Shown here piece by piece: positions 35,321-44,440 of a stretch of 64,000 nucleotides of DNA. The stretch comes from Amphibacillus xylanus NBRC 15112 (GTDB lineage: Bacteria > Bacillota > Bacilli > Bacillales > Amphibacillaceae), in NCBI RefSeq assembly GCF_000307165.1, contig NC_018704.1, forward strand, positions 930,001 through 994,000. The letters are read 5' to 3'. Within the stretch, counting starts at the first letter, position 1, and each line of letters opens with the position of its first letter. The translations under genes were made by a program, and so were the position numbers. The notes under the pieces were generated by a model. The model was given only the letters and a program-made list of their open reading frames with translations, was not told the DNA's origin and ran no database searches.

Positions 35321-36523
35321 ATGTTATATGATCATATAATTTTAAAATATGGGGAAATTTCCCTGAAACAAAAAAACCGCAAAGAATTTATTTTTCAATT
35401 ACATCGAAATGTAAAAAAGCTTCTTAAAGCATTTACTAACCTTGAGATTAAAAGCTCAAGAGACTGGATTACAATTACACTGAATGGTGAAGATCCAGAA
35501 GAAATTATTCCGATTTGCCAACGTATATTTGGTATTCAAAATATCAGTGTGGCCATGAAGGTAAGTAATGACGTAGAGTCGATTAAAGAAGCGGCTCTAT
35601 TTGCGTTGAAAGAAGCAGAAGATGTTAAAACATTTAAAATATCTGTTAGAAGAGCCAATAAAAAATTCCCGCACCGTTCTCCTGAAATGAACCAAATCCT
35701 AGGTGCGCACTTATTATCAAATACAGACGGATTTAAAGTTGACGTTCATCATCCAGATTTAGAACTTAAGGTAAATATCCGAGAAGATCACACATTTATT
35801 ACGTCAAAACAATATCCAGGAGCGGGTGGATTACCTGTTGGATCGTCAGGTAGCACATTATTACAGCTATCTGGTGGAATCGATAGTCCAGTTGCTGGCT
35901 ATTTAGCGATGAGTCGAGGTCTTAGAATAGAAGCGATTCATTTTCATTCACCACCATATACTAGTGACGGAGCTAAACAAAAAGTACTTGATTTAGCTCG
36001 CAAACTTGCAGAGTATGGTCATGATATCAATATTCATATTGTTCCATTTACTGCAATGCAACAAAAAATCCATCGTGAAATCCCATTCGGGTATTCAATG
36101 ACAGTCATGCGCAGAATGATGCTACGCATTAGTGAAATTGTTGCCTCAAAACGAGGGATTCTCTCGATTGCGACAGGTGAAAGCTTAGGGCAAGTAGCTA
36201 GTCAAACCCTAGAGAGTATGCATGCGATTAATGCTGTGACATCATACCCAGTAATACGACCGCTTATTACAACGGACAAAAATGAAATAATTGAGATCGC
36301 AAAAAAAATTGACACATATCCGATCTCGATTCGTCCATTTGATGATTGTTGTACAGTTTTTGTACCGCGATCACCAAAAACAAAGCCGAAAAAAGATAAA
36401 GTTGAATATTATGAAAATCAACTAGATTTAACTAAAGAGCTAGATGAGCTGTTAGCAAATATTGAAGTTGTTCAGGTCAGCTCTAGTGCTCAAGCGAAAG
36501 ACACTTTAGATGAATTGTTCTAG
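35321..36523 (+). CDS. thiI: tRNA 4-thiouridine synthase ThiI, no rhodanese domain
   Basis: 400 residues. An N-terminal ferredoxin-like part plus THUMP domain (to about residue 165) is followed by the adenylating PP-loop LLQLSGGIDSPVAGYLAMSRG (about residue 185, key residues SGGIDSP). The C-terminal rhodanese domain found in E. coli ThiI is absent, as in Bacillus, so sulfur must come from the partner desulfurase encoded immediately upstream. It thiolates U8 of tRNAs. Confidence 0.95.
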   Translation: MLYDHIILKYGEISLKQKNRKEFIFQLHRNVKKLLKAFTNLEIKSSRDWITITLNGEDPEEIIPICQRIFGIQNISVAMKVSNDVESIKEAALFALKEAEDVKTFKISVRRANKKFPHRSPEMNQILGAHLLSNTDGFKVDVHHPDLELKVNIREDHTFITSKQYPGAGGLPVGSSGSTLLQLSGGIDSPVAGYLAMSRGLRIEAIHFHSPPYTSDGAKQKVLDLARKLAEYGHDINIHIVPFTAMQQKIHREIPFGYSMTVMRRMMLRISEIVASKRGILSIATGESLGQVASQTLESMHAINAVTSYPVIRPLITTDKNEIIEIAKKIDTYPISIRPFDDCCTVFVPRSPKTKPKKDKVEYYENQLDLTKELDELLANIEVVQVSSSAQAKDTLDELF

Positions 36524-36573
36524 TATGGGCGGTAATCTCAGCCTAAGTATGTAACAACTACCAACTAAATTTT

Positions 36574-36603
36574 TGTATGAAACCTCTGAATCTGCACAAT
36601 CTA
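36574..36603 (+). promoter_or_regulatory. Candidate SigG promoter for the SASP gene
   Basis: TGTATG, 17 bases and CAATCTA resemble the forespore sigma-G consensus (TGAATA, 17, CATACTA). The downstream gene encodes a spore protein normally made under SigG. Confidence 0.45.
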
Positions 36604-36634
36604 GAAATGCATCAAGGAGGAGGTGAATACAGAA

Positions 36635-36835
36635 ATGGCAAATAACAATAGTAATCAATTACTTGTACCTGGTGTAAGTCAAGCACTTGATCAAATGAAG
36701 TATGAAATTGCACAAGAATTCGGTGTAACGCTCGGCCCTGATACAACTTCACGTGCTAATGGTTCTGTTGGTGGTGAAATTACAAAACGTCTAGTACAAA
36801 TGGCAGAACAACAATTAAGTGGACAATCAAATTAA
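36635..36835 (+). CDS. Alpha/beta-type small acid-soluble spore protein
   Basis: 66 residues. The sequence [24 protein letters not shown] has the typical first helix and the GPR protease cleavage region around [28 protein letters not shown] is the second conserved helix. These proteins coat spore DNA and protect it from UV. The start is ATG 36635 with GGAGGAGGTG 9 bases upstream; the GTG at 36623 lies within that site. A strong terminator follows. It is direct evidence that the organism can sporulate or derives from a spore former. Confidence 0.95.
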   Translation: MANNNSNQLLVPGVSQALDQMKYEIAQEFGVTLGPDTTSRANGSVGGEITKRLVQMAEQQLSGQSN

Positions 36836-36855
36836 TTTAAATCAATAATAAAATA

Positions 36856-36890
36856 AAGGATAGTACTGAATTTTAGTACTATCCTTTTCT
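36856..36890 (+). terminator. Terminator after the SASP gene
   Basis: AAGGATAGTACT pairs with AGTACTATCCTT over a 7-base loop, followed by T-rich sequence. Confidence 0.9.
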
Positions 36891-36985
36891 TCATTTTAAG
36901 AATGAATTTCCTCACTTCAGGTCATAATTGAGTTAGAGGTAATCGTTATTTACTTGGATATTGTCCGAAAGGTAGGAACGTTCTC

Positions 36986-37486
36986 ATGATTTGGCTAATA
37001 TTGATTATTATTTTTCTAGTTATAGTTTTATCTTTAAGTTTATTCCTACCTCTCGTTTGCCAACTTTCAATATATCTCACACATGAGATTGAAATTGAAA
37101 TTAGCGTAAAGCTGGCGAAGATTCAAGTTTACTCAAAAACAATCGAGTATTCTTTAGAAGCTGTAATAGATGAGATAATTCCAAAACTCTTTAATAAAGA
37201 ACTGCCAAAATCATCAATTCAATTTAATAGGTTAAAACTAAACCAACTAACATGGTACTCAACGATAGGATTAGAAGATGCAGCGATTACGACATTAAGT
37301 GCAAGTGGATTATGGTTAATTAAAGGAATGGCTTGTCAATATATATTTTCCTTAATGAATCAACCAAAGGATTATCAATATCAAGTAAAGCCAAGCTTTG
37401 ATCAATTCGTTATTCAATCTGAGTGTGAATGCATAATATCAACACCACTTTGGCAAGCTATTTATATGAAATATAAACGACAATAA
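36986..37486 (+). CDS. ytfI: DUF2953 family protein YtfI
   Basis: 166 residues. A strong N-terminal membrane segment (about residues 2-25) is followed by an amphipathic region with WYSTIGLEDAAITTLSASGLWLIKG, which resembles DUF2953 (YtfI). The protein is shorter than typical members (about 220 residues), with less sequence between the membrane helix and that motif. Function is unknown. ytfJ follows 20 bases downstream and the pair is kept in B. subtilis. Confidence 0.78.
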   Translation: MIWLILIIIFLVIVLSLSLFLPLVCQLSIYLTHEIEIEISVKLAKIQVYSKTIEYSLEAVIDEIIPKLFNKELPKSSIQFNRLKLNQLTWYSTIGLEDAAITTLSASGLWLIKGMACQYIFSLMNQPKDYQYQVKPSFDQFVIQSECECIISTPLWQAIYMKYKRQ

Positions 37487-37506
37487 GGAAAAGGAGATCG
37501 AGAAAA

Positions 37507-37944
37507 ATGCATCAACAGCACCCAATTGAAGGGTTAATGTCTGAAACAATGGAACAATTAAAACATTTAATCGATGTAAGGACAATTATCGGTGAACCAA
37601 TTCAAACAGCTGACGGCAGTACGATCATTCCAATATCAAAGGTTAGTTTTGGCTTTGTGGCAGGGGGAAGTGAGTTTTCTAGTCAACAGAATAGCTCAAA
37701 CGATGAGAGTCAAGGCAACCAAGGTGAATCTGAATTACCATTTGGCGGTGGTAGTGGTGGCGGTGTATCAATTACACCAATTGCTTTTTTAGTTACCCAT
37801 AGACAAGGTCATGAAATTATCCACTTGCATGATCGTATTCATTTATATGATAAGTTGTTTGAAGTAGCACCACAGGCAGTAGATAAAATTAAAGAAATGT
37901 TAGCGGATCGAAAAAGTGAAAAAGAAGATAGTAGAAAGTCTTAA
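37507..37944 (+). CDS. ytfJ: GerW-family sporulation protein YtfJ
   Basis: 145 residues. The conserved N-terminus HPIEGLMSETMEQLKHLIDV and IIPISKVSFGFVAGGSEF, plus a Gly/Ser-rich loop (GGGSGGGVSITPIAFL), match the YtfJ/GerW family. B. subtilis gerW is needed for normal spore germination with L-Ala. AAAGGAGATC precedes the ATG. It is cotranscribed with ytfI and followed by a terminator. Confidence 0.9.
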   Translation: MHQQHPIEGLMSETMEQLKHLIDVRTIIGEPIQTADGSTIIPISKVSFGFVAGGSEFSSQQNSSNDESQGNQGESELPFGGGSGGGVSITPIAFLVTHRQGHEIIHLHDRIHLYDKLFEVAPQAVDKIKEMLADRKSEKEDSRKS

Positions 37945-37967
37945 CCCATAGCGCTAACGATACTCTT

Positions 37968-38015
37968 AAAAAGACTCTTGGTTTTATCAATTGATAAATT
38001 CAAAAGTCTTTTTTT
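37968..38015 (+). terminator. Terminator after ytfJ
   Basis: AAAAAGACTCTTG can pair with CAAAAGTCTTTTT (one mismatch) around an internal TTTATCAATTGATAAA hairpin. A T-run follows. Confidence 0.8.
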
Positions 38016-38090
38016 ACGCGAAGGGTAAATTTAATGTTTTTTTGTTGGTTTATGTTATACTATATTACTGGGTAGAGGAGGAGAGCGAAT

Positions 38091-39053
38091 TTGATTGAAC
38101 AGCATTTTAATCAATTAGACGTGATAGTAGAAGAACATGCAAACCAAAAAACACAAAATTATTTAGATAGCTTAATTGATGTTTTAGAATTGACTTTAGC
38201 TGATAAAGATCAAATATCGGACCAATCTTTGTTTGAAAAAGTGAAGCAACTACAATTTGATCAATTAGAGAAGGATCAAATTCGTAAAGTAATTGAATTA
38301 GCTAGCCTCAAAGGACTACAAGGAGCTGTTCAAACGCAACATTTGATTACACCAGATACAATTGCGAGTTATATGGTTTATCTGATTGAAAAGATTTTTC
38401 CTAAAAGACAGGAATTAAGGATATTTGATATTGTTTCAGGATCAGGAAATCTGCTTACAGCGGTAATGAATCAGTTAGAACGTACAGTTCATGCCTATGG
38501 TAGTGAAGTTGATCCTACTTTGATTGAGTTAAGTGTATTAAGTGCAAATTTACAACAAAATGTGATTGAATTTTTCCATCAAGATAGTTTGCAACCTTTT
38601 TTACTAGATCCAGTTGATTTAGTAATTGCTGATTTACCAATTGGTTATTACCCTGATAATGATCGTGCAAAATCATTTAAAGTCTATGTCGAGGATGAAC
38701 ATACATACGCTCATCACCTACTAATTGAACAAAGTTTAAATTATACAAAAGAAGCAGGTTTCTGTATTTTTGTTATTCCAAACTCACTGTTCTCTAGTGA
38801 TCAAGCAACTCAATTACACGCGCTCATTCATCAGTCGGCTCATGTTGTTGGTTTATTGCAATTACCTAATACGATCTTTAAATCAAAACAAAATGCAAAA
38901 AGTTTATTTGTTCTACAGAAAAAGGGGAAAGATACAAAAGCGCCTAAAGAAGCGTTATTAGCACAGTTGCCGTCATTTAAAGATTTGCAGGCAACAGAAA
39001 ATATAGTCGCTAAAATGAATCAATGGTTTAAAGAGGCAGGATACGATCAATAA
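38091..39053 (+). CDS. ytxK: Class I SAM-dependent methyltransferase YtxK
   Basis: 320 residues. A helical N-terminus is followed by an N6-adenine DNA methylase-like (HsdM-like) fold: LITPDTIASYMVYL, the SAM-binding DIVSGSGNLLTAVM (about residue 111) and IADLPIGYY (about 182) in place of the NPPY/F catalytic motif. The change from NPP to DLP makes DNA methylation uncertain. The start is TTG at 38091 with GAGGAGGAG. Position immediately upstream of ackA matches B. subtilis ytxK. Substrate is unknown. Confidence 0.88.
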   Translation: MIEQHFNQLDVIVEEHANQKTQNYLDSLIDVLELTLADKDQISDQSLFEKVKQLQFDQLEKDQIRKVIELASLKGLQGAVQTQHLITPDTIASYMVYLIEKIFPKRQELRIFDIVSGSGNLLTAVMNQLERTVHAYGSEVDPTLIELSVLSANLQQNVIEFFHQDSLQPFLLDPVDLVIADLPIGYYPDNDRAKSFKVYVEDEHTYAHHLLIEQSLNYTKEAGFCIFVIPNSLFSSDQATQLHALIHQSAHVVGLLQLPNTIFKSKQNAKSLFVLQKKGKDTKAPKEALLAQLPSFKDLQATENIVAKMNQWFKEAGYDQ

Positions 39054-39171
39054 AATTTGTTCGAAAATGCCGAAAAATGAATTGCGTTCTAGTTGCATTT
39101 TATATTGTTTGTTCGTTAATATAGGGTAGGTAAGAAAAATTGATTAAATAGGTATTTGAAAGGATAGGATA

Positions 39172-40368
39172 ATGTTGTATAAAGTATTATCAATTAATGC
39201 TGGGAGTTCGTCGTTAAAGTTTCAATTGATTGAAATGCCAGGAGAAAAAGTGTTAGCAAAAGGATTAGTAGAGCGTATTGGACTTGAAAATTCAATTTTC
39301 GGTTTAAGCTATGGAGATAAAGAGGATGAGCAAGTTTTAGACATCCCAAATCATGATAAAGCTGTACAATTACTTTTAGAAAACTTGCAAGCATCTGGTG
39401 TTATTAAGTCACTAGATGAAATTGATGGTGTTGGACACCGTGTTGTGCATGGTGGAGAGAAATTTAGTGATTCTGTATTAGTTACAGATGAAGTATTAGA
39501 AGAAATTGAAAAGGTTTCTGAATTAGCTCCATTACACAACCCAGCAAATATTACTGGTATTAAAGCATTTAAAGAAGTATTACCAAATGTTCCAGCAGTA
39601 GCTGTGTTCGATACTGCTTTCCACCAGACAATGCCAGCTGAATCATATCTGTATAGTTTACCGTATGAATACTATGAGAAATATGGTATCCGTAAGTATG
39701 GTTTCCACGGAACAAGTCATAAATATGTATCAGAGCGAGCTGCAGAAATGTTAGATGAGCCACTTGATCGATTACGTTTAATTACTTGCCATATTGGAAA
39801 TGGTGCAAGTGTTGCAGCAGTTGAAAATGGTAAGTCAATTGATACATCAATGGGCTTTACACCACTAGAAGGTGTAACAATGGGGACGCGTTCAGGAAGT
39901 CTAGACCCTGCGCTTATTCCATATATTATGGACAAAACAGGTAAAGACGTTAACGAAGTTCTACAAGTTCTTAATAAAGAAAGTGGAATGTTAGCTTTAT
40001 CTGGTTTTTCTAGTGATTTACGTGATATTGAGAAGGAAGCAAATGAAGGAAACGAACGTGCTATTTTAGCATTAAACATCTTTGCTGATCGTATCCATCA
40101 ATACATTGGCTCATACGCTTCAAAAATGAACGGTGTAGATGCAATTGTATTTACAGCTGGTATTGGTGAAAATAGTGTCGTTGTTAGAAAATTAATTTTA
40201 CAAGGACTAGAGTTCATGGGTGTTTATTGGGATCCAGTTCTAAATGAGACTAGAGGTAAGGAAACAATGATCAACTATCCTCACTCACCAGTTAAAGTAT
40301 TAGTAATCCCAACAAACGAAGAAGTTATGATTGCACGTGATGTTAACAGATTAGCACTTCAGAAATAA
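39172..40368 (+). CDS. ackA: Acetate kinase
   Basis: 398 residues. Family motifs are [52 protein letters not shown] and FTAGIGENS. The enzyme converts acetyl phosphate plus ADP to acetate plus ATP, giving the final ATP step of overflow or fermentative metabolism. No pta lies nearby, as in B. subtilis. AAAGGATAGG upstream of the ATG serves as ribosome binding site. No clear cre site was found, although B. subtilis ackA is CcpA-activated. Confidence 0.96.
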   Translation: MLYKVLSINAGSSSLKFQLIEMPGEKVLAKGLVERIGLENSIFGLSYGDKEDEQVLDIPNHDKAVQLLLENLQASGVIKSLDEIDGVGHRVVHGGEKFSDSVLVTDEVLEEIEKVSELAPLHNPANITGIKAFKEVLPNVPAVAVFDTAFHQTMPAESYLYSLPYEYYEKYGIRKYGFHGTSHKYVSERAAEMLDEPLDRLRLITCHIGNGASVAAVENGKSIDTSMGFTPLEGVTMGTRSGSLDPALIPYIMDKTGKDVNEVLQVLNKESGMLALSGFSSDLRDIEKEANEGNERAILALNIFADRIHQYIGSYASKMNGVDAIVFTAGIGENSVVVRKLILQGLEFMGVYWDPVLNETRGKETMINYPHSPVKVLVIPTNEEVMIARDVNRLALQK

Positions 40369-40372
40369 AAAG

Positions 40373-40416
40373 AGACGGCGGGACACCAATAAAATTGGTT
40401 TCTCGCCGTTATTTTT
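40373..40416 (+). terminator. Terminator after ackA (and towards usp)
   Basis: ACGGCG-G-ACCAAT pairs with ATTGGT-C-CGCCGT, with T-rich sequence following. It lies between convergent genes. Confidence 0.8.
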
Positions 40417-40438
40417 GTGGGATTTTACTTAGATATCA

Positions 40439-40891
40439 TCAATCATCAGAACGAATGACAAGAACATCGCATGGTGCATATCGAACGATATTTTCAGAAA
40501 CACTACCGATTAAGAAGCGTTCAACTGCATTTAATCCCGTAGCGCCACAAATAATTAGATCAGCTTTAAATGCTTTTGCGACATGCTTAGGAATTCTTAC
40601 TTTGGGAGAGCCATAGTCGATATGGGTTTTGACGTTTGTGAGTCCTGCTGCCTCTGCTTGTTGTTTGTAATCGTTAAGTAATTGTGTTGCATAAGTTTCA
40701 GATCGATTGATCATCGTCTGATCATATGTTTCTGCCGTTGAAATGGTCTTAGTATCGACGACATGCGCAATAACTAAATTAGCATTGTTACGCTTACAAA
40801 CCATTAAAGCCTTTTTAAAAGCTCTTAATGAAGCTTGTGAACCATCAATGGCAACGACAATGTTTTTATAAGTCTCATCTAATAACATCAT
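40439..40891 (-). CDS. Universal stress protein (UspA family)
   Basis: 150 residues. The N-terminal strand KNIVVAIDGSQASLRAFKKAL and the ATP-binding pattern GATGLNAVERFLIGSVSENIV (G-2x-G-9x-GS, given as key residues) identify an ATP-binding UspA-type domain. It is likely a soluble stress-related nucleotide-binding protein. The start is taken as ATG 40891 with GGAGTG upstream; the next codon is also ATG (40888), and the frame stays open to 40948 without a ribosome binding site. Confidence 0.88.
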   Translation of the reverse strand: MMLLDETYKNIVVAIDGSQASLRAFKKALMVCKRNNANLVIAHVVDTKTISTAETYDQTMINRSETYATQLLNDYKQQAEAAGLTNVKTHIDYGSPKVRIPKHVAKAFKADLIICGATGLNAVERFLIGSVSENIVRYAPCDVLVIRSDD

Positions 40892-41094
40892 AATCACTCC
40901 CTGACTTTTATACTGATAATATACCACAACAGCCATAAAACTAAACAACTGTTATAGTCAAACGTAAAAAAATTAACTCAGTTAGCATAAAAATAAGCTG
41001 TTTTTAAGCATGAATTGATACTTTACATAATTAACTGTATAATAACACTAATTCAAATTTTAGTGGTACAGATTCTTAAGGACAGGTGATAAAC

Positions 41095-42408
41095 GTGGCG
41101 ACAAAGCACGAGCAAATATTGAAACACATTGAAACATTAAGCGTTGGAACTAAGATCTCAGTTAGACAAACTGCTAAAGATTTAAGTGTAAGTGAAGGAA
41201 CTGCTTATCGAGCAATTAAGGAAGCAGAAAACCAAGGATTAGTTAGTACAATTGAGCGAGTTGGAACGATCCGAATCGAACAGAAAAGTAAAGAGAATTT
41301 TGAGCATCTGACATTTGCTGAGATTATCGGTATTGTAGACGGCCAAGTATTAGGTGGTCGAGACGGACTTCATAAGACATTACACAAATTTGTAATTGGC
41401 GCTATGAAAAAAGATGCTATGCTACGTTATTTAGAAAAGGACTCATTACTAATTATCGGAAATAGAACTGATGCACATCAGCTTGCTTTAGAAAAGGGTG
41501 CTGCTGTCTTAATTACCGGCGGGTTTGATACAGCAGAAGATATTAAACGCTTAGCTGATGAATTAAAGTTGCCGATTATATCAACGAGCTATGACACATT
41601 TACCGTGGCAACGATGATTAACCGAGCGATTTATGATCAGTTAATTAAAAAGGAAATTGTCCTTGTAGGTGATATATATACGCCATTAAGCAAAACTCAC
41701 TACTTAAATCGTAATGACACTTTAGCGAAATGGTATCAATTAAATCAAGAAACGACTCACACACGCTATCCAGTAGTTGATGATCAGAATAAAGTGGTCG
41801 GTATTGTAACTTCTAAAGATGTAATTGGTAAAGGTGAAGACACTTTAATTGATAAAGTGATGACTAAAGCACCGAAAACAGTCTTTAAGCAAACATCACT
41901 CGCATACGCTGCCCATATGATGATTTGGGAAGCGATTGAACTTGTTCCAGTAGTTGAGCAGAATCATCAATTAATTGGCTTGATTTCAAGACAAGATGTT
42001 TTAAAAGCGCTACAACATGTGCAACGTCAGCCACAAGTAGGAGAAACGATAGATGATATTGCAACAAGTGGATTTTCAATGCAACAAGATGGTCATCAAA
42101 TCTCTTTTAAAACAAAGATTACGCCGCAAATGACAAATGCCTTAGGTACTTTATCAAATGGTGTGTTTGTTTCTTTTGTGTCAGAAGTTTGTACGCGACT
42201 CATTACAAACATGAAAAAGGGTGACTTAGTAGCAGAAAATATTTCAGTCTATTTTATTAGGCCGGTACAAATAGAAAGTGTTGTCGAGATCATTCCGAAA
42301 GTCCTTGAAATTGGCCGTAAATCGGTAAAAATAGATGTTGAGCTTTATCATGAAAAAGATATCGTTGGTAAAGCAGTGTTAATCGGTCAATTAATTGAAA
42401 GGTATTAA
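41095..42408 (+). CDS. ytoI: YtoI-type HTH-DRTGG-CBS-thioesterase protein
   Basis: 437 residues. The N-terminal helix-turn-helix (MATKHEQILKHIETL ... SEGTAYRAIKEAENQG, first 60 residues) is followed by a DRTGG-like domain (about 75-175), two CBS domains (about 190-310; RYPVVDD, GIVTSKD, LVPVVEQ, LIGLISRQDVL) and a hotdog thioesterase-like C-terminus (about 335-437). CBS pairs usually sense adenine nucleotides, so this could be a regulator or a metabolite-gated enzyme. The start is GTG 41095, spaced 6 bases from AGGTG; the GTG at 41086 overlaps that site. nrnA follows 21 bases downstream. Confidence 0.88.
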   Translation: MATKHEQILKHIETLSVGTKISVRQTAKDLSVSEGTAYRAIKEAENQGLVSTIERVGTIRIEQKSKENFEHLTFAEIIGIVDGQVLGGRDGLHKTLHKFVIGAMKKDAMLRYLEKDSLLIIGNRTDAHQLALEKGAAVLITGGFDTAEDIKRLADELKLPIISTSYDTFTVATMINRAIYDQLIKKEIVLVGDIYTPLSKTHYLNRNDTLAKWYQLNQETTHTRYPVVDDQNKVVGIVTSKDVIGKGEDTLIDKVMTKAPKTVFKQTSLAYAAHMMIWEAIELVPVVEQNHQLIGLISRQDVLKALQHVQRQPQVGETIDDIATSGFSMQQDGHQISFKTKITPQMTNALGTLSNGVFVSFVSEVCTRLITNMKKGDLVAENISVYFIRPVQIESVVEIIPKVLEIGRKSVKIDVELYHEKDIVGKAVLIGQLIERY

Positions 42409-42429
42409 GAAGGGAAGGTTATTTAGTAA

Positions 42430-43371
42430 ATGAACGTTACAGCTGAAATTAGAGAGAAAATTAAACAAAACGATAAAATAATTATCCATCGTCATGTCCG
42501 CCCAGACCTAGACGCTATTGGTTCTCAGGTCGGATTGGCAACGTGGATTAGGGACAATTTCCCTGAAAAACAAGTTTATTGTGTAGGAGAAGATGATCAA
42601 TCATTAAGCTACTTAGCGACGATGGATCAAATCGAAGATGACACATATAACGATGCACTAGTTATCGTCTGTGATACTGCGAATCATCCACGAATTGACG
42701 ATGATCGATATCACTTAGGTAAAGAAATCATTAAAATTGATCACCATCCAATCGTTGATCAGTACGGTCATACCAATTGGGTTGATACAGAAGCAAGCTC
42801 AACTTCAGAAATGATTTATCAATTAATTACCGAAAATCATGATCAAGAATATAAGTTAACAACAAAGGTTGCACAATTAATTTATGCTGGAATTATTGGT
42901 GATACGGGTCGGTTTTTATTTCCAAGTACAACGCCGAGAACATTTGAAGTTGCATCGGAATTAGTTAAGTATCCATTCGATCGTTCGGAAATCTATCAGA
43001 ACCTTTATGAACTTGAACCTCACATTGCGAAGCTACAAGGCAGGTTACTTGATCAGTTAGCAATTGATGAGACAGGTGTTGTTGGCATCAAGCTAACGAA
43101 GGAGTTGTTAGATAAGTATCAAGTAACTGTAGATCAATCGAGTTCGTTGATTCAAGTCTATGGCAATATTAAAGGGATTAATTGCTGGGCAATGTTTGTT
43201 GAGGAAGATGATCAAATTCGTGTTCGGATCCGTTCCAAAGGGAAGAAAATTAATCATGTAGCTGAGCAGTTTAATGGCGGAGGTCATCCTCTAGCATCAG
43301 GTGCAACTGTATATAGCTGGGAGGAAGCGGATCAACTTTTAGCTACATTAAAGCAAGTTTGCAGTAAATAA
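42430..43371 (+). CDS. nrnA: DHH-DHHA1 oligoribonuclease / pAp phosphatase NrnA
   Basis: 313 residues. The DHH phosphoesterase motifs are present: HVRPDLDAIGSQVGLA, VIVCDTANHPRID, IKIDHHPIVDQYGHTNW and AGIIGDTGRFLF. The DHHA1 substrate-binding end is FNGGGHPLASGATV. NrnA degrades nano-RNAs and pAp, and may hydrolyse pGpG from c-di-GMP turnover. A GGAAGG ribosome binding site is about 11 bases from ATG. It is downstream of ytoI in an apparent two-gene operon, as in B. subtilis (ytoI-ytqI). Confidence 0.93.
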   Translation: MNVTAEIREKIKQNDKIIIHRHVRPDLDAIGSQVGLATWIRDNFPEKQVYCVGEDDQSLSYLATMDQIEDDTYNDALVIVCDTANHPRIDDDRYHLGKEIIKIDHHPIVDQYGHTNWVDTEASSTSEMIYQLITENHDQEYKLTTKVAQLIYAGIIGDTGRFLFPSTTPRTFEVASELVKYPFDRSEIYQNLYELEPHIAKLQGRLLDQLAIDETGVVGIKLTKELLDKYQVTVDQSSSLIQVYGNIKGINCWAMFVEEDDQIRVRIRSKGKKINHVAEQFNGGGHPLASGATVYSWEEADQLLATLKQVCSK

Positions 43372-43378
43372 TTGATAT

Positions 43379-43440
43379 GCTGGGAAATGCTATTTTGATA
43401 ATCAATGATGCAAATTGAATCGAAATATTTCCCAGCTTTC
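43379..43440. terminator. Bidirectional hairpin between nrnA and ytrI
   Basis: GCTGGGAAAT pairs with ATTTCCCAGC over a long loop, between the two convergent stop codons. Confidence 0.65.
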
Positions 43441-43441
43441 A

Positions 43442-43945
43442 TTACCTTGCTTTATCAAGCTCTATATGAATTTCACTGTGTTCATTAATAAACAGATGCT
43501 TAACTTTAGCCTGGTAGGAGAAATCATCAACTTTATATGGTTTATTTTCAACTGTGCGAATTAGCAACGGGTAATGCTCTGTCAACGTTGTAACTTCTTT
43601 ACCGAGTATTACATTTACTTCATTTCTTAATAGCTCCTGTAATTCATGTAAACTAAAACGATCTAGTTTAAATGTTTCAGCATTAGTAATTTTAATCTCA
43701 ATTGAATGGACAGTTAATTTTTCTTGATACTTTTGATTTAGATCAGACATTTTCTGTTCTAAAGTTTGGTAAGCTAATTGTAACTCTTGTTTCTCTATTC
43801 TCAATTGCAAATTTTCTTCAATGCGTTTTTCTAATAGTTGACCGTACATATAAATAAAGACGAAATAACTTAAAAGAGCGCCAACGAAAAGACCAGCCAA
43901 AAATCGCTGCCAATTTTTATTCTTATAATATGGTACTAGATGCAT
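43442..43945 (-). CDS. ytrI: Sporulation membrane protein YtrI
   Basis: 167 residues. One membrane segment (about residues 15-35, FLAGLFVGALLSYFVFIYMYG) is followed by a coiled coil (about 38-75) and a mixed C-terminal domain. Features and order ytrH-ytrI match the SigE-controlled sporulation pair. The start is ATG 43945 with GAGGAG 8 bases upstream, overlapping the ytrH stop as TAATG; the frame extends to 43972 inside ytrH but that is not favoured. Function in sporulation is known genetically in B. subtilis, not biochemically. Confidence 0.88.
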   Translation of the reverse strand: MHLVPYYKNKNWQRFLAGLFVGALLSYFVFIYMYGQLLEKRIEENLQLRIEKQELQLAYQTLEQKMSDLNQKYQEKLTVHSIEIKITNAETFKLDRFSLHELQELLRNEVNVILGKEVTTLTEHYPLLIRTVENKPYKVDDFSYQAKVKHLFINEHSEIHIELDKAR

Positions 43946-44277
43946 TAGCTTAACTCCTCTTGTGTAAACCATTCAATCACAAAAAGTGCAACCTGAACAC
44001 CGCCCATAGCAGTAATAATGACTAATATTTGCTTAATAATATCAATTGTAGAACCTTGCATAAGCCCACGCTCAAAATTTGAAATAACATCAAACGTTCC
44101 ACCAATTGCGGCAACAATCGCCCAGATTCTGAGACTTTTTGCGATTCTTGCGATCGATGTTAAGGGTGGTTCCCCACTGGCAAACGCCCCGATACTCCCA
44201 ATAAAGGCCCCACCAATTATGACACCTAGTGCGAGGAAAAAACATTGAATAATAGTAGCGAAAAAACGTTCTTCCAT
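43945..44277 (-). CDS. ytrH: Sporulation membrane protein YtrH
   Basis: 110 residues with three predicted membrane helices (about 8-32, 50-66, 76-103). The segments GVIIGGAFIGSIGAFASGEP and IGGTFDVISNFERGLMQG match YtrH. It is expressed in the mother cell under SigE in B. subtilis and is needed for efficient sporulation. AAAGGAG precedes the ATG. It is translationally coupled to ytrI through a TAATG overlap, and a SigE-like promoter lies upstream. Confidence 0.9.
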   Translation of the reverse strand: MEERFFATIIQCFFLALGVIIGGAFIGSIGAFASGEPPLTSIARIAKSLRIWAIVAAIGGTFDVISNFERGLMQGSTIDIIKQILVIITAMGGVQVALFVIEWFTQEELS

Positions 44278-44335
44278 TGCTTTACTCCTTTATCTTCGTT
44301 TCCGAGTCCTTAATTGTGCTATATGACTATATTTC

Positions 44336-44363
44336 ATTGTATGTTTAATCGTTTGTGTCTATG
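44336..44363 (-). promoter_or_regulatory. Candidate SigE promoter for ytrHI
   Basis: On the minus strand CATACAAT is a perfect minus 10 element for sigma-E (CATACAnT), preceded by CATAG after 15 bases, a weaker match to the minus 35 box. B. subtilis ytrHI depends on SigE. Confidence 0.5.
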
Positions 44364-44440
44364 TTTTTATTTTTTTTCAAACGTTGAAACTTCAGCTATA
44401 ATGAAGTCAGTAAGTTCTTTTTAAAAAGGAGGTCGTTTTC

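Noticed and set aside
39054-39171. cre site upstream of ackA
   Set aside because: CcpA activation is expected from B. subtilis, but no sequence close to the cre consensus could be found here by eye.
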